64,000 nucleotides of DNA, taken from positions 4,159,001 through 4,223,000 of the forward strand of contig JAGTTD010000026.1 in the NCBI GenBank assembly GCA_018398585.1. The letters run 5' to 3'. Position numbers and translations under genes: made by a program. Source of the stretch: Simmondsia chinensis (Eukaryota > Streptophyta > Magnoliopsida > Caryophyllales > Simmondsiaceae). A model generated the notes under the pieces. That model had not been told where the DNA came from and ran no database searches. It saw only the letters and a program-made list of their open reading frames with translations. Positions within the stretch are counted from its first letter, which is position 1. Each line of letters opens with the position of its first letter. Positions 9,804 to 20,136 of the stretch are shown one piece after another.

Positions 9804-9806
9804 GTA

Positions 9807-10080
9807 CATTTGTAACGCAAATATGACTTTGGAACTTCGAATCCCATTTTTGAACATGAAACATACGCCTTGGAAATGTGACTTCGAAACTTTGAAATTG
9901 TGTTTCTAAGCATGAAACATTAGTATGTTAGAGGTTTTATACAACTATAGAACCAACTAAAGATCCCTTATACACATTGGAAATGCATATCTAACTTTGA
10001 AACGCCGAATCGTGAAACGTTAGCATTTTAGAAGTTTTCTGTAACTATAGAACAGACTAAAGATCCCCAATCAACACAAA
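9807..10080. repeat. Short tandem array, right part
   Basis: It continues the units left of the LINE: gaaacattagtatgttagag, actatagaaccaactaaaga, tcccttatacacattgg and aactttgaaacgcc are repeated about two and a half times. The array was evidently present before the LINE entered. Confidence 0.7.
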
Positions 10081-10299
10081 TAGCAAGTAAATCATTATGA
10101 AAAAGAAAGCTAACCTCCATAAGAATTGATTTGTCCCTTGGATTCTTCTTCTCAACATTTAGAATCCACTAGATTGGGTTCTTCATAATCAGGCAAGCCA
10201 TCTGAGTGCTTGGGGTCCTTGCTGGCTTGTGCATAGTTTGTATCCAGTTAGTTCAAACATTTTCCTTAATCTCCACACTCCCTTGCAGGAATTACAAAT

Positions 10300-10502
10300 A
10301 TACATGAAGGTTTTTTTTAACAGAAAATAGCCTTCAAAAGTTGTCATTTTTCACTTAACTGTCACAACTTCAAAAAACCATTTTAAAAGGTTTAAATTTT
10401 TTAATAAACCACCTACATTGACACCATTAGCTTGTATATACAGAGTTCTAGACTTGAATATAGAGCTACCTTAATAATATAATACTTTGGCAACTGATTT
10501 AA
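10300..10502. repeat. Left arm of an inverted-repeat element
   Basis: This arm (with ccttcaaaagttgtcatttt, aaccattttaaaagg and aataaaccacctacattgac) is an approximate reverse complement of 15585-15790 (with ataggtggttgatt, aaggtggttctc and aaaatgactatttttgaagg). The two arms were joined before the gypsy element entered between them, so this is a foldback or MITE-type element used as a target. Confidence 0.55.
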
Positions 10503-10895
10503 TGATACAGCACAGAGTTCACACACAGCATGGGTTGGGGGACTTGGTGCCATGTTTGGCACCATGGTCTTAGCGGATGAGGAGGACGGAGACGCGGGGG
10601 AGAATAACTCCAAGTTAGAGCAGGATTAGTTTAGTTTAAATTTCAGATTAACATTTTATATTTATCTTTTAGAATTTAATTCCAACTAGGTTACCTCCTC
10701 TATATATACAAGAGGAGCCTAGGCTTTTTAGTTAGTTTATTTTTCAGATTTTATTCATACTTTTGAGCCTCTTTTCTCGATTTATGAGAATCGAGTTCTA
10801 TTTTCCTCTTTATTTTTATTACGAGATTAATAAAATTAAAGGAAAGGCTGTTAAACCTTTCCATTCCCCTAAATTTCTACTTACCCGCTGCATCA
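10503..10895 (+). repeat. 5' LTR of gypsy element (10.5-15.6 kb)
   Basis: It starts tgatacagcac and ends cgctgcatca, with imperfect inverted ends. It contains a TATA-like ctatatatacaag near 10700 and a polyadenylation-like aataaaatt near 10829. Its partner at 15204-15584 is closely similar but 12 bp shorter. Confidence 0.9.
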
Positions 10896-10896
10896 G

Positions 10897-10909
10897 TTGG
10901 TATTGGAGC
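10897..10909 (+). promoter_or_regulatory. Primer-binding site (initiator-Met tRNA type)
   Basis: The sequence ttggtattggagc follows the LTR by one base. It matches the usual plant form TGGTATCAGAGC in most positions. Confidence 0.75.
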
Positions 10910-10912
10910 TCA

Positions 10913-11995
10913 GAATGATTGCTGAGATGGCCCGTGGATGACAAAGGAACGCAACCATTGAGGACGTTTAAGAGCGAGACTTCCAAAGGCAAACCGTAAG
11001 GAAGTTTGAGGAGTTGGAGGAAAAATTTCGGGGAATCAAGCATTGCTTGATTCAACTGAGGGCAAATCCCGATCTCGAACTGGGAACCTAGCCCCAACAC
11101 CCATTAACACTAGGTGCTGACGAAGACACGGACGAGAGCTTTCAGAATCCATTCCTGGATGCTGACCTACCAGATCGAAGGCAGAGGAGAGCTCGGCCTT
11201 TCACCGGTGATGCCATCAATCATGAAGATTGAAGGTGGGAATATAGCCTCTGGATTGAAATTTCGGAGTTTAATGGTGGAGGACTCCAAGAGGGGTTCTT
11301 CGATTGGCTTGTAGCCATTGAGGAAATTCTGGAGTTCAAGGAGGTATTGGAGACAAAGCAGGCGCCACTTGTTGCTACTCGGTTACGGGGTAGAGGAGCC
11401 GCCTGGTGGACACAGCTGAAGCAAATTCGGATGCGCCAAGGAAAAGCCAAGATAGAGTATTGGGAGAAGATGAAGAAGCACATGAGAGACGCCTTCTTGC
11501 CTCACAATCACGCCAAGATGATGTACCAACACCTACAAGGGTTGTGATAGGGCTTTGATCGCCAGGAATGACTTAGCGAAGAACGGAGAGTATACATAAG
11601 CGGGTTGAGGGAGTTAATACAAGAGGTGTTGAATATGTTTGACATCTTCACCATTTCTGAGGCGAATCAAAGAGCAGTAAACGTGGGACGTCATCTAAGA
11701 CATGGCCAAGTTGGCGACACTTAGGGGGCGCAGGTTGGCAGCAGAGACAACGCAAGGATTCGGCCAACGCAAACCATCCAGAGTAGGCGTCCAATCGCCA
11801 ATGTTGGTAAGCCTAACGCACAAGACTTAGTGGGGACATCTAGGACTTGTTGCTGCAAGTGTGGAGAAGTAGAGCACCGAGCTACTGAATGCCGAAAGGG
11901 TGACAAGGCTGGCAAGGGCCTTTACGTCGAGGAACTTCATGACGGAGATGGTGGGATTGCTGAGGATGAAGCTTAAGAAGACTTGGCGGGATAGG
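10913..11995 (+). pseudogene. gag of gypsy element, degenerate
   Basis: A fragmentary reading frame from an ATG near 10913 (MIAEMARG, then a stop) runs through conserved retrotransposon-gag-like segments, including RGRGAAWWTQLKQIRMRQGK near 11385-11445. It ends with a CCHC zinc knuckle, CKCGEVEHRATEC, around 11854-11893 with perfect CX2CX4HX4C spacing. Frame changes and stops (for example TGA at 11546) mean no full Gag can be made. Gag normally builds the cytoplasmic particle that packages the element RNA; the knuckle binds that RNA. Confidence 0.7.
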
Positions 11996-12054
11996 AAGAG
12001 GATGCCATAGCAGGTGATAAGGGGCATTTGTTCGTGATTAAGTGAGCTTGCTTC

Positions 12055-12489
12055 GTGCCTAGAGAACAGCATGGGGATGGTTGGCTGAGGAACAACATTT
12101 TCCAGACCACATGTAGCATTGGCGGTAGGGTGCGCCGCATGGTCATCGACTCAGGTAGCTGTGAGAATATTATATCTGAAGAAGTCGTCGCCAAGCTGGG
12201 GCTGAAGACGGAAGCTCATCTTAGCCCTTACAAGCCGTCTTGGCTCAAAAAGGGAAATCAGGTGACCGTTTCCAAACGTTGCTTAGTAAATTTTTCAATT
12301 GGGGCAAGGTACAAAGACGGGGTGTGTTGTGACGTCGTAACCATGGACGCTTGTCATTTTCTATTGGGTCGCCTGTGGCAGATTGATAGGAGTGCCATTC
12401 ATGATGGAAGGAAGAATAGTTATGCCTTCAACTTCGAGGGGACCAAGACTGTCTTGCTACCAAGGAAGATGAGGTGGCACGGGCTATAG
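12055..12489 (+). pseudogene. Aspartic protease region of gypsy element
   Basis: An open frame contains the retroviral-type protease motif VIDSGSCENIISEEVV (DSG active site, near 12142-12190). Downstream is a HFLLGRLWQID segment near 12355-12390, where gypsy proteases usually have MVLGRPWQ-D. The frame closes at TAG 12487. It would cleave the Gag-Pol polyprotein. It is separated from gag and RT by stops, so it is not expressed as a normal polyprotein. Confidence 0.75.
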
Positions 12490-12521
12490 ATGCCCAACAT
12501 CCAAACATACAAGAATGAGCC

Positions 12522-13446
12522 TTGTTCGTCAAGGAGATTGGTGATGCTAGGGTCATGTTTGTGCTGATTGGGAAGGAGTGCAAGCTTAGTCAAGGGGAAA
12601 TACCAAGTGAGGTTGCCACCTTACTGAAAGAATACATTGACATAATCCCGAAAGAGCTACCGGACACATTACCGCCATTGAGAGACATCCAACAGCGTAT
12701 CGATCTAATGTCGGGAGCCTCACTACCAAATAGGCCCCACTATCGAAGGAGTCCTTCAGAGCACGAAGAGCTAAGATGCCAGGTCGAGGATCTACTCGCC
12801 AAGGGTTTTATTTGGGAGAGCCTAGTCCTTGTGCCATGCCTGCTCTGCTAACAAGTAAGAAGTATGGGAGTTGACAAATGTGCATTGACAGTCGGGTGAT
12901 TAACAAGATCATGGTAAGATACCGATTCCCTATACCGAGATTGGATGACTTACTTGACCAACTTCAGAATTCTTTGGTATTCAGAAAACTGGATCTCAAG
13001 AGTGGGTACCATCACATCCAGATCTCACCTGGAGATTAGTGGAAGACCGCCTTCAAGACAAGAGACGGGCTTTACGAGTGGTTGGTCATATACCATTCGG
13101 ATTGTCCAATGCGCCAAGTACCTTCATGAGATTCATGAATCAAGTCCTTCAGCCATTCATTGAGAGGTTTGTCATCTACTTTGATGATATTCTAATCTAT
13201 AGTCGGGATCGAGTTGAGCACATAAAGCACCTCAAGGAAGTGTTGAATACCTTGAGGGAACAACATCTATTTGCCGCTTTGAAGAAGTGTGAGTTTGTTA
13301 AAGATCGGGTGACATTCCTTGGCTTCGTTGTGTCCAAGGTTGGAATCTCAGCTAATAAGGGGAAAATAGCAGCCGTCCGCGATTGGCCTCAATTGAGGAC
13401 GATTGGCGAAGTTCGAAGTTTCCCTAGGTTGGCGTCTTTCTATTGA
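12522..13446 (+). pseudogene. Reverse transcriptase of gypsy element
   Basis: The block runs from DIIPKELPDTLPPLRDIQQR (about 12630-12690), through HIPFGLSNAPSTFMRFMNQV (about 13087-13146), to the intact catalytic FVIYFDDILIYSRD (about 13168-13209) and FLGFVVSKVGISANKGKIAA. Frameshifts occur around 12830-13060 and a stop after ASFY at 13444. It would copy element RNA into DNA in the particle. Confidence 0.8.
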
Positions 13447-14010
13447 AGATTTGTGCCTCACTTAGGCACAGTGATGGTGCCAATAATAGATTGTATGAAG
13501 CAGGGATCCTTCATGTGAACACCAGAGGCTGCTACCGCCTTTGAAGAGATCAAGAACAGGCTCACTACGGCACCAGGGTTAGCATTATCGGACTTCCAAA
13601 AGATGTTTGAGCTACACACTGAAGCTTCCAAGTTGGGGATTGGCGCTGTATTTAGCCAAGAAGGGAGACCCATTGCTTACTTCAGTGAGAAGCTTGATGT
13701 GATCAAACTGAACTATTCCACGTACGATGTTGAGTTATACACGGTGGTTCAAGTTTTAAGGCATTGGAAGTCTTATCTTGCCAATAGAGAGTTCTTGCTA
13801 TACACGGACAACGTTGCCTTGAAATACATCAACAGTCAGGGGAAGCTTTCAGACCGGCATACCAAGTGGGCAGGGTTCATTCAACTCTTCCACTTTGTGA
13901 TAAAACACAAGTCAGGTGTAATGAATAAGGTGGCGGATGCTCTAAGCAAGCGGAACCTTATCATGACAGAGAGCAAGATGGAGGTCACGGGGTTTGAACA
14001 GTTTGCGAGT
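13447..14010 (+). pseudogene. RNase H domain of gypsy element
   Basis: The frame from 13603 reads FELHTEASKLGIGAVFSQEG, then IAYFSEKLDV, YDVELYTVVQ, LLYTDNVALKYI and KVADALSKRN. The usual first catalytic aspartate (TDAS) is changed to Glu (TEAS); the other acidic positions look present. The part before 13603 is frameshifted. The family enzyme removes RNA from the RNA-DNA hybrid. Confidence 0.75.
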
Positions 14011-14145
14011 CAATACCATGATGACCCTACATTTGGCGAGACATGGCGGGAAGCACAATCAGGGGGTGTTCCCAACTACTCTATTCATGATGGCTTTTTG
14101 TTCGAAGGAACCAACTTTGCATCCCGAACTCAAGCTGGTGACTTA

Positions 14146-15180
14146 AGATCATTGAGAAGAAGCACAATGTAGGGCATGTAGGAAGAGACAAGACGTTGCA
14201 GCTAGTTATTGCCAAGTACTTTTGGCCTACCATACACAAGGAGTTGGAGAGGTATGTTAAACGATGCCGTGTTTGTCAGGTTTCGAAGGGAGGAATGACC
14301 AACGCCGATTTACACATGGGTTTCCAATTGCAAGTCAACCGTGGATAGACATCAGCATAGATTTTTTTCTGGGCTTACCGAGAACGACTAGCGGCATTAC
14401 TCCATCTTCGTTGTTGTGGACCATTTCTCCAAGATGGCACACTTCATTGGATGCAAGAGAGATACTGACGCCATACATGTGGCGAGACTCTACTTCAGGG
14501 AAGTATACAAGTTGCATAGACTTCCATCTAGCATTGTTTCTGATCGAGATGTCAGGTTCGTGAACCACTTCTAGCGGACGTTGTAGAAGATGGCGAATAC
14601 GTCTCTCGCCTTTAGCACAGTCCACCATCCTCAAACGGATGGACAAACTGGGGCCACTAATAGGTCTTTGGGTAACCTTCTCCGGTGTCTTGTTGCTGAT
14701 AACGCCAGGGGATGGGAGATAAAGATGCATCAAGTGGAGTTCGCCTATAACAGTTCTGTCAATAGAAGCACAGGGTTCGCTCCATTTACGATAGTTTATG
14801 GCTTTGTTCCCGGTTCCCCGATGGAATTGTCGCCCGCCCCAGACTTGACAAGCCCACAAGGGAAGGTGGAAGACTTAATATCTTTGCTTAAGGACATCCA
14901 TGAGCAAACCAGGGCCCGGTTACTAGAGGCCACCGCCAAGAACAAGACAGCAAGTGACAAAAAGCACCGAGAAGTTCAGTTCCAGGTTGGCGAGAAGGTT
15001 TGGCCAATTCTGACACGTGAACGGTTCCCGGCGTGGGAGTGACCACTGTCAGTACCTGAGAAGATCAACAATAGTGCATATCGTCTTCAGCTTCCACCTG
15101 GCATGAGGACCTCTGACGTCTTCAATGTCAATCACCTTGTTCCTTACTTTGGCGAGAATGAGCATGCTGATCCTCAAGCG
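14146..15180 (+). pseudogene. Integrase of gypsy element, catalytic Glu lost
   Basis: It has the zinc-binding HHCC module (HNVGH ... CRVCQ, about 14155-14280) and the core DISIDFFLGLPRT (about 14347-14385). Next is [13 protein letters not shown] (about 14533-14571), followed by TAG stops at 14572 and 14584. HHPQTDGQTGATNRSL follows at about 14623-14670. Gypsy integrases have QTE at the third catalytic position; here it reads QTG. The C-terminal part ends in VFNVNHLVPYFGE (about 15118-15156). I see no chromodomain. Confidence 0.75.
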
Positions 15181-15190
15181 AATTCTCTCT

Positions 15191-15203
15191 AACCCGGGGA
15201 GAA
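15191..15203 (+). promoter_or_regulatory. Polypurine tract of gypsy element
   Basis: The tract aacccggggagaa lies immediately upstream of the 3' LTR, where plus-strand DNA synthesis would be primed. Confidence 0.7.
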
Positions 15204-15584
15204 TGATGCAGCCCAGAGTTAACACATGGCACGGGTTGCGAGACTTGCCACCATGGTCTTGGCAGATGCGGAGGACGGAGACGCAAAGGAGAACAAGTCC
15301 AAGTTAGAGTAGGATTAATTTAGTTTAAATTTCAAATTTAAATTTTATATTTATCTTTTAGAATTTGATTCCAACTAGGTTAGCTCCTCTATATACACAA
15401 GAGGAGCCTAAGGGTTTTAGTTTGTTTATTTTCCAGATTTTATTCATACTTTTGAGCCTCTGTTTTGGGGTTATGAGAATCAAGTTCTATTTTCCTCTTT
15501 CTTTATATTACGAGATTAATAAAATTAAAGGAAAGGCTGTTGAACCTTCCCATTCCCCTAAATTTTCACTTACGCGCTGCATCA
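15204..15584 (+). repeat. 3' LTR of gypsy element (10.5-15.6 kb)
   Basis: It begins tgatgcagccc and ends cgctgcatca. It matches the 5' LTR along its whole length apart from scattered substitutions and a few small gaps. Confidence 0.9.
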
Positions 15585-15790
15585 GTTAAAACCAGCACAT
15601 TTTACATTTTTCCTAGTGTTATATGTAACCTAAGAAAAAACAAGTGTAATCCAAACATAATATTAACAAAGTTAATATAGGTGGTTGATTGAAATATTTC
15701 AACTTTTTGAAGGTGGTTCTCTAAAAAATTGAAAAGTTGGTGGTTAATTGAAAAATGACTATTTTTGAAGGTGATACAGCATCCCTGCAC
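15585..15790. repeat. Right arm of the inverted-repeat element
   Basis: It is the approximate reverse complement of 10300-10502, restored to adjacency if the gypsy element is removed. Segments such as ggtggttgattgaaatattt and gaaaaatgactatttttgaa mirror the left arm. Confidence 0.55.
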
Positions 15791-15895
15791 GGTCGCATCT
15801 TCTAGAGGTAAGCCCATATACGTCTTACCCATCCTCCCCTACCCAAGACCATGTCATGGCGGGAGCCTCTACGAGGCACTGGGATGTTGTTGGTG
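15791..15895 (+). repeat. Degenerate SINE/LINE 3' tail (Au-like)
   Basis: The order is ctagaggtaagcccatatac, gtcttacccatcctcccct, accaagaccatg-tggcgggagcc and tacgaggcactgggatgttg. It corresponds to the shared tail, with the hairpin partly decayed. No target duplication was found. Confidence 0.55.
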
Positions 15896-16393
15896 TTTCC
15901 CATAAAAAAAAATTGTATACGTAAAATGCCAACTAAGCTGTATTGTCTAGGAACTGTTATCAAAAATCCTACTATTGCACTTCCTCCAAATATGGTAAAT
16001 AGTGGTGGACAAGACAATTATTTGAGTATACTTCCAATGCGCCAATTTTGAACCTTGGCACCTAACCGCTCTGTCTCATCCAACCGCTTCACTTTTCTAA
16101 TATCACTCCACTCACAAACCTTGCCCCAGATCATAGAAGACCACAGACATTTAAAAAATTAAGTGTCCTTTCGTCTCCACATTATTTGAAGAAAATTTTT
16201 TTTCAACAGCAAAAGGGGATCCAACCAACTTTTAATGGGTGTCCAAAGAAAAAAGATATCCACAGGAATATCATCAGCACAACACTTAAGGGAATAACAC
16301 ATTTTTTGATTTTTGGTTTCGCACGTTTACTTCCATAAGCCAAAGATATGAGTAGTATTAAGACAAAGATATTGGATTTCATAACACGAGCAA
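15896..16393. other. Non-coding DNA, no feature recognised
   Basis: Only short open frames are present and no repeat boundary is visible before the SINE tail at 16394. Confidence 0.4.
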
Positions 16394-16525
16394 TAAGCCA
16401 AGTACAAACAACAACAACAAACCTAATGCCATAAAGGGCTCCCGCAAAATGCAGGGTCTGGGGAGGGTAAGATGTACGCAACCTTACCCCTACGGGATAG
16501 AGGTTGTTTCTGAAGGGCCCCCAAA
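16394..16525 (-). repeat. Truncated SINE/LINE 3' tail, minus strand
   Basis: The plus strand starts acaaacaacaacaacaaacc (inverse of the TTG repeats), then aatgccataaagggctcccg, gcagggtctggggagggtaa, gatgtacgcaaccttacccc and ataga-ggttgtttctgaag-ggccccc. The 5S head is absent. No clear target duplication was seen. Confidence 0.7.
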
Positions 16526-16728
16526 CTACATAACCTCAAATTCTTTTAACTTGTCCCCCAAGCTAAGTTAAGATACAAAGAGGGGAGTTAGAAACCTCAG
16601 TTTTCCGTTACATTTTCCCTTTGTTAGTAGATGTAGTGAGCAATTAGCAACTTACAGTTTACGCTTTACTGTTTTGTCTGACAGTTGAGATAGAAAGTTT
16701 GACTAAAGCCTTTTAAGGGTTAATTTAC

Positions 16729-16976
16729 GGGGCATTAATGTACCAGATTTTATTAGAACTTCGAAGTTAAGCATGCTTCGATGAGAGTAGTACCAAGATG
16801 AGTGACCTCCTGGGAAGTCCGCGTGCTGCCAAACCTATAAGGTTGGGGGTCCATGGAAACAGCCTCTCGGCAAGGTTACACCCTGAAGGGGTAAAGCTGC
16901 GTACATTCACCCCCCGACCCTGCTTAGGCAGGAGCTTTTGAGGCACTAGGTCTGTTGTTGTTGTTGTTGTTGTTGT
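16729..16976 (+). mobile_element. 5S rRNA-headed SINE with TTG tail
   Basis: The head starts near ggcattaatgtaccag and has gaacttcgaagttaagcatg, gagagtagtaccaa and gagtgacctcctgggaagtc, matching 5S rRNA with scattered changes in the promoter boxes. The tail follows: ggttgggggtcc, ggaaacagcctc, ttacaccctgaaggggtaaa, gctgcgtacattc, the hairpin cctgcttaggcagg, ttgaggcactagg, and seven TTG units. A convincing target duplication was not found. Confidence 0.8.
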
Positions 16977-17192
16977 TCCTATACGGGTCCGACACTTGAA
17001 AAAAGTATCTGATACTTTTTTTTAAAATTTTGAATTTACAAGACACTTTTCTGACACATTTTTGATGGTTTGACTTTGAAAATATAATATTATATATATA
17101 TAATAAAATAGTGAGTCGGTTCCGGAAATAATGCTGAAAAATAAAAAAATAATGCTGAAAAAAAAATAATTCCAAATCTACTGTTGAACCGC

Positions 17193-17405
17193 GTTTAGAA
17201 AATGCGGTTATAGTAAATCGCGTTAATAAAACGCGTTTCAGATGAACAAAAACTGAGTTTCGTTTTACCATTAAAAAAACCACGTCTTGATAAAGCGGTT
17301 TACAATAATAAGAACCGCGTCTTGATAAAGAGGTTTACCGTAATAAGAATCGCGTTTTGATAAAGCTGTTTACCATAATAAAAACCGCGTCATATGAACG
17401 CGGTT
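17193..17405. repeat. Left array of AACCGCGTTT palindromes
   Basis: The motif accgcgtttaga-aaatgcggtt and relatives (accgcgtcttgataaagcgg, atcgcgttttgataaagctg, accgcgtcatatgaacgcgg) recur about six times at 25-35-bp spacing. Each is an imperfect inverted repeat with a 3-8-bp loop. Confidence 0.75.
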
Positions 17406-17419
17406 TAATATGGTCAAAC

Positions 17420-17628
17420 GCAATGAGTCGAGCCAAGCCCTTAACAAGCTCGTATCGAGCCTCTTAACGAGCTCTTATCGAGCCCTTATCAAACTGTTCG
17501 ATAGCGAGCCGAGCACCCCCTGTTCGAACTTGGCTCGTTAAGCTATCGAGCTCTCCTAATGAACACGAACGAGCTCTAATCGATTTTGAACACGAATAGT
17601 TCATTGAACGCTCAGTTCGTTTATACCC
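17420..17628 (-). repeat. hAT-like terminal segment inside the MITE
   Basis: Repeats of gagcc, gagct and atcgag surround a terminus that on the minus strand reads gtaggggtataaacgaactg. This resembles the common plant hAT-end form (aggggtgtaaacgagc...). A similar start is at 25209. Only one end is clear. Confidence 0.45.
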
Positions 17629-17886
17629 CTACTCACTGCCGGTCATGTCATCCGCTGTCGCCCTTCTTCTGCTTTATACGCCGGAGATCTTTAAGTATCA
17701 TTGTCGTAGCTATTTGATCACTACTGAATTAATAGCCTTTTATTGATAACTTTTCCCGATTTCTTACCACCTCCACTTATAATGTTGGAGCTTCATTGAG
17801 AGGAACATGGGATCAATGTGACGATCATCATGAATTGCGGCATAATGGCGACTATAAGCAATGAAAACGGTGTTTGTGCGTACTGC

Positions 17887-18112
17887 GAATAAACCGCGTT
17901 TAGTAAACGCGGTTATTACCTAAACCGCGTTTAGCAAACGTGGTTTATAGCTAAACCGCGTTCCTATAACGCCGTTTATTACCTATGAACCGCGTTTTAG
18001 TAATGCGTTTTATATAAATATAAAACGCGTTTTATAGATGCGGTTTTTATGCATTTTAAACGCATCACCTTGACGCGGTTCAGTATAGCCGCGTTTTGTA
18101 AACGCGGTTCAA
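17887..18112. repeat. Right array of AACCGCGTTT palindromes
   Basis: Units such as aaccgcgtttagtaaacgcg, aaccgcgtttagcaaacgtg, aaccgcgttcctataacgcc and accgcgttttagtaatgcgt occur one after another, ending with gccgcgttttgtaaacgcgg at the terminal repeat. Confidence 0.75.
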
Positions 18113-18200
18113 CAGTAGATTTGGAAATTTTTTTTTTCAGCATTATTTTTTTTATTTTTTTATTTTTCAGCATTATTTCCAGAACCGACTCTAAAATAGT

Positions 18201-19867
18201 ATACATATGAAATAGTTAAATTATATTATATATATAATTATGTTTAAATTAAATTAGAAAATAAACTAATATTATCAAATGTTTTATAGCTACCTTGATA
18301 AAAAAATTAATATTTTTGTGCAATTTGAAAGAGAAAAAATGATGACAAAAGGGAGAAGGAAGACTTTATTAAGTCAAGTGGAGAGAGAGAAAGTGAGAGC
18401 GACAGAGAAAGAGACGCGTCAACGCCTATGGCAGCAACGTGGCTTGAACCTCTGTTAATTTATTATTTTTTTTGGTTAAATAAAAATGCTTGAATTTGCC
18501 TTATTTTAGTTAAGCTTTATTTTTCTTAAGCTATTATATTTTTTTCTTTTTATAAAAAAAAAAATTAAGAAACTTAGAACTCTTTTTTTTCACGAATTTC
18601 ATGAATATATACCTTAAAAAATGCAAAATTTTGAAGTAACATGTCCTCAAAATGTCGTATACTATTTTTTTGAAAAACTATGTGTCAACACATCGTTATC
18701 TATCCGTATCCATGCCTCATAGGTTGCAGAGATAAGGGGGGAGGTGGAGGTAGGAAACTCTTCAAATTATCACTCTTTGTTTAAATGAGTTTCTTGAACA
18801 ATTTGTTCAGATCAGTCATGAACAACAGGACATGAATTTTTATGTTCCATTGAATTATAATATATTGTTTTAGTTAAGGTTAAGTTGGAACTATTGCTCT
18901 TCTCAAAAAGTTGGGCCTATTGCCTATCATAGAAGGCCTTAGAAAAAGATACCCTGAAGTTTGAGCATGTATCAGTAACTTTAATGTATATCATGAGGTA
19001 CCCTGAGGTTCGAATACTTAATTATTTACGTAGCCTATGTTACAATTTAATGACTATTTGTAAACATATGACCAACTTTTTACAAAAAATGTTGATCTAA
19101 TACACAATTACGCTAGTATATATAAGCCATGCCATTGTTTTGATAAAAAAATTAGTGAATTGCTAGAAAATATTCGTCGAATATTTATGTGAACTACCTA
19201 AACTTGCCGAAATTATGTGTCGTGTTAGTATTTGTGGAAAAAAATCATTAGATCCTATAAAAATTATGTTCAATTTTACCATTTTCCAATGAATATTCAT
19301 CGAATTTCAATGGAAGGGCATCTGATTGATAAAATTTTAAAATTTTTGGGTACCTAAGTGATAAAATGCATAGCAAGGTATCTCATTATATATTATGAAA
19401 TGTCAATGTACTTAGATGATAAATTATTAAAGCTCAAGGTTCCTAAGTTATGATTTCCCTTTTTTAATGTTAGTCCACCAAAAATGTGTCGGAACATAAT
19501 GACACGTGTCAGAGATTCAATTTTTTTTTTTTTAAAAAAAACATACCTTTTTTTTCCCTTCATATCATACATGTATTGGAACATGTCGAAAGCGCCTCAG
19601 TGTCAGAATCGTATCAGACACCGACACTTGCAAGTCTGGAATTTGCACAGTTAAAACTATTGTGAACTAAAAATGTGATACTCGTTGCACCAACAGCTTC
19701 ATAATGTACTTATCAAATTCAACTGTACATTAAGTTAGGCAAACAGAACCAAGTTATATATATGTCTCCCTAAAACAAGAAAAAGGACAAGAAGGCAAGG
19801 CCTTGCTTTCAAGTGATCACCCAAAAGATCATTGCATGTATACGGTGCAGCATATAAGAAGAGATTT
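18201..19867. other. AT-rich non-coding DNA
   Basis: No gene is supported. A loosely repeated set of phrases (ggtaccctgagg, gataaaattttaaaattttt, gggtacctaagtgataaaat, caaggtatct) between about 18950 and 19450 has distant echoes at 27290-27440, which suggests fragments of one dispersed repeat. Confidence 0.4.
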
Positions 19868-20136
19868 TGTTAATTTTTTAGATACATGTATTGTTTTTTT
19901 TATCTAGGCTATGTTGGGCTATTTTATTTTATTTCTTTATTTTGGGCTTTGTTCTCTTTTGGGCCTAGTTATTGGTTTGTATATAAGCTCTTTTCTTGTA
20001 TTATTTTCAACAACGCAATAATAAAATTGGGCACAGCAAAAGCTTGGCTGCTTACCATTTTCTCTTTCCTGCAAGCTAGAAATTAGGGTTTCTATTGCTT
20101 ATGTTTTGATAACTGCTTCCATGGCCATTGCTAACA
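19868..20136 (+). repeat. 5' LTR of copia element
   Basis: It starts tgttaatttttta and ends cattgctaaca. A TATA-like tgtatataagctc lies near 19977. It matches 24874-25141 closely (269 versus 268 bp). Confidence 0.9.

Larger units (their letters stand above)
8331..9806 (+). mobile_element. 5'-truncated RTE-type LINE
   Basis: A 1.48-kb non-LTR retrotransposon starts inside its reverse transcriptase domain and ends with the TTG-type tail. It is flanked by a degenerate target duplication: cattgtaacacgaat at 8316-8330 and catttgtaacgcaaat at 9807-9822. It sits inside the tandem array described on both sides. Its last ~120 bp (9682-9803) are nearly the same as the 3' part of the SINE copies in this window, which makes it, or its parent family, the likely source of the enzyme that moved them. 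Confidence 0.85.
10503..15584 (+). mobile_element. Ty3/gypsy retrotransposon, near full length
   Basis: It has two direct LTRs (10503-10895 and 15204-15584), a primer-binding site after the first, a purine tract before the second, and remnants of gag, protease, RT, RNase H and integrase in gypsy order. Flanking pentamers are tttaa (10498-10502) and gttaa (15585-15589), a target duplication with one change. Several stops and frameshifts disable the pol region. The element is inserted within an inverted-repeat element whose arms lie outside the LTRs. Confidence 0.9.
17113..18191. mobile_element. Mutator-like MITE with 9-bp target duplication
   Basis: A perfect 9-bp duplication, taaaatagt, flanks it at 17104-17112 and 18192-18200. 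Terminal inverted repeats of about 95 bp run from gagtcggttccggaaataat at the left to the reverse of the same at the right. They share aataatgctgaaaaa and the block ctactgttgaaccgcgttta. A 9-bp duplication and long inverted ends are typical of Mutator-like elements. The element has no transposase and would rely on one in trans. Its subterminal regions hold many CG-rich palindromes, and the centre carries a hAT-like segment (17420-17628). A truncated relative is at 63193-63345. Confidence 0.85.
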
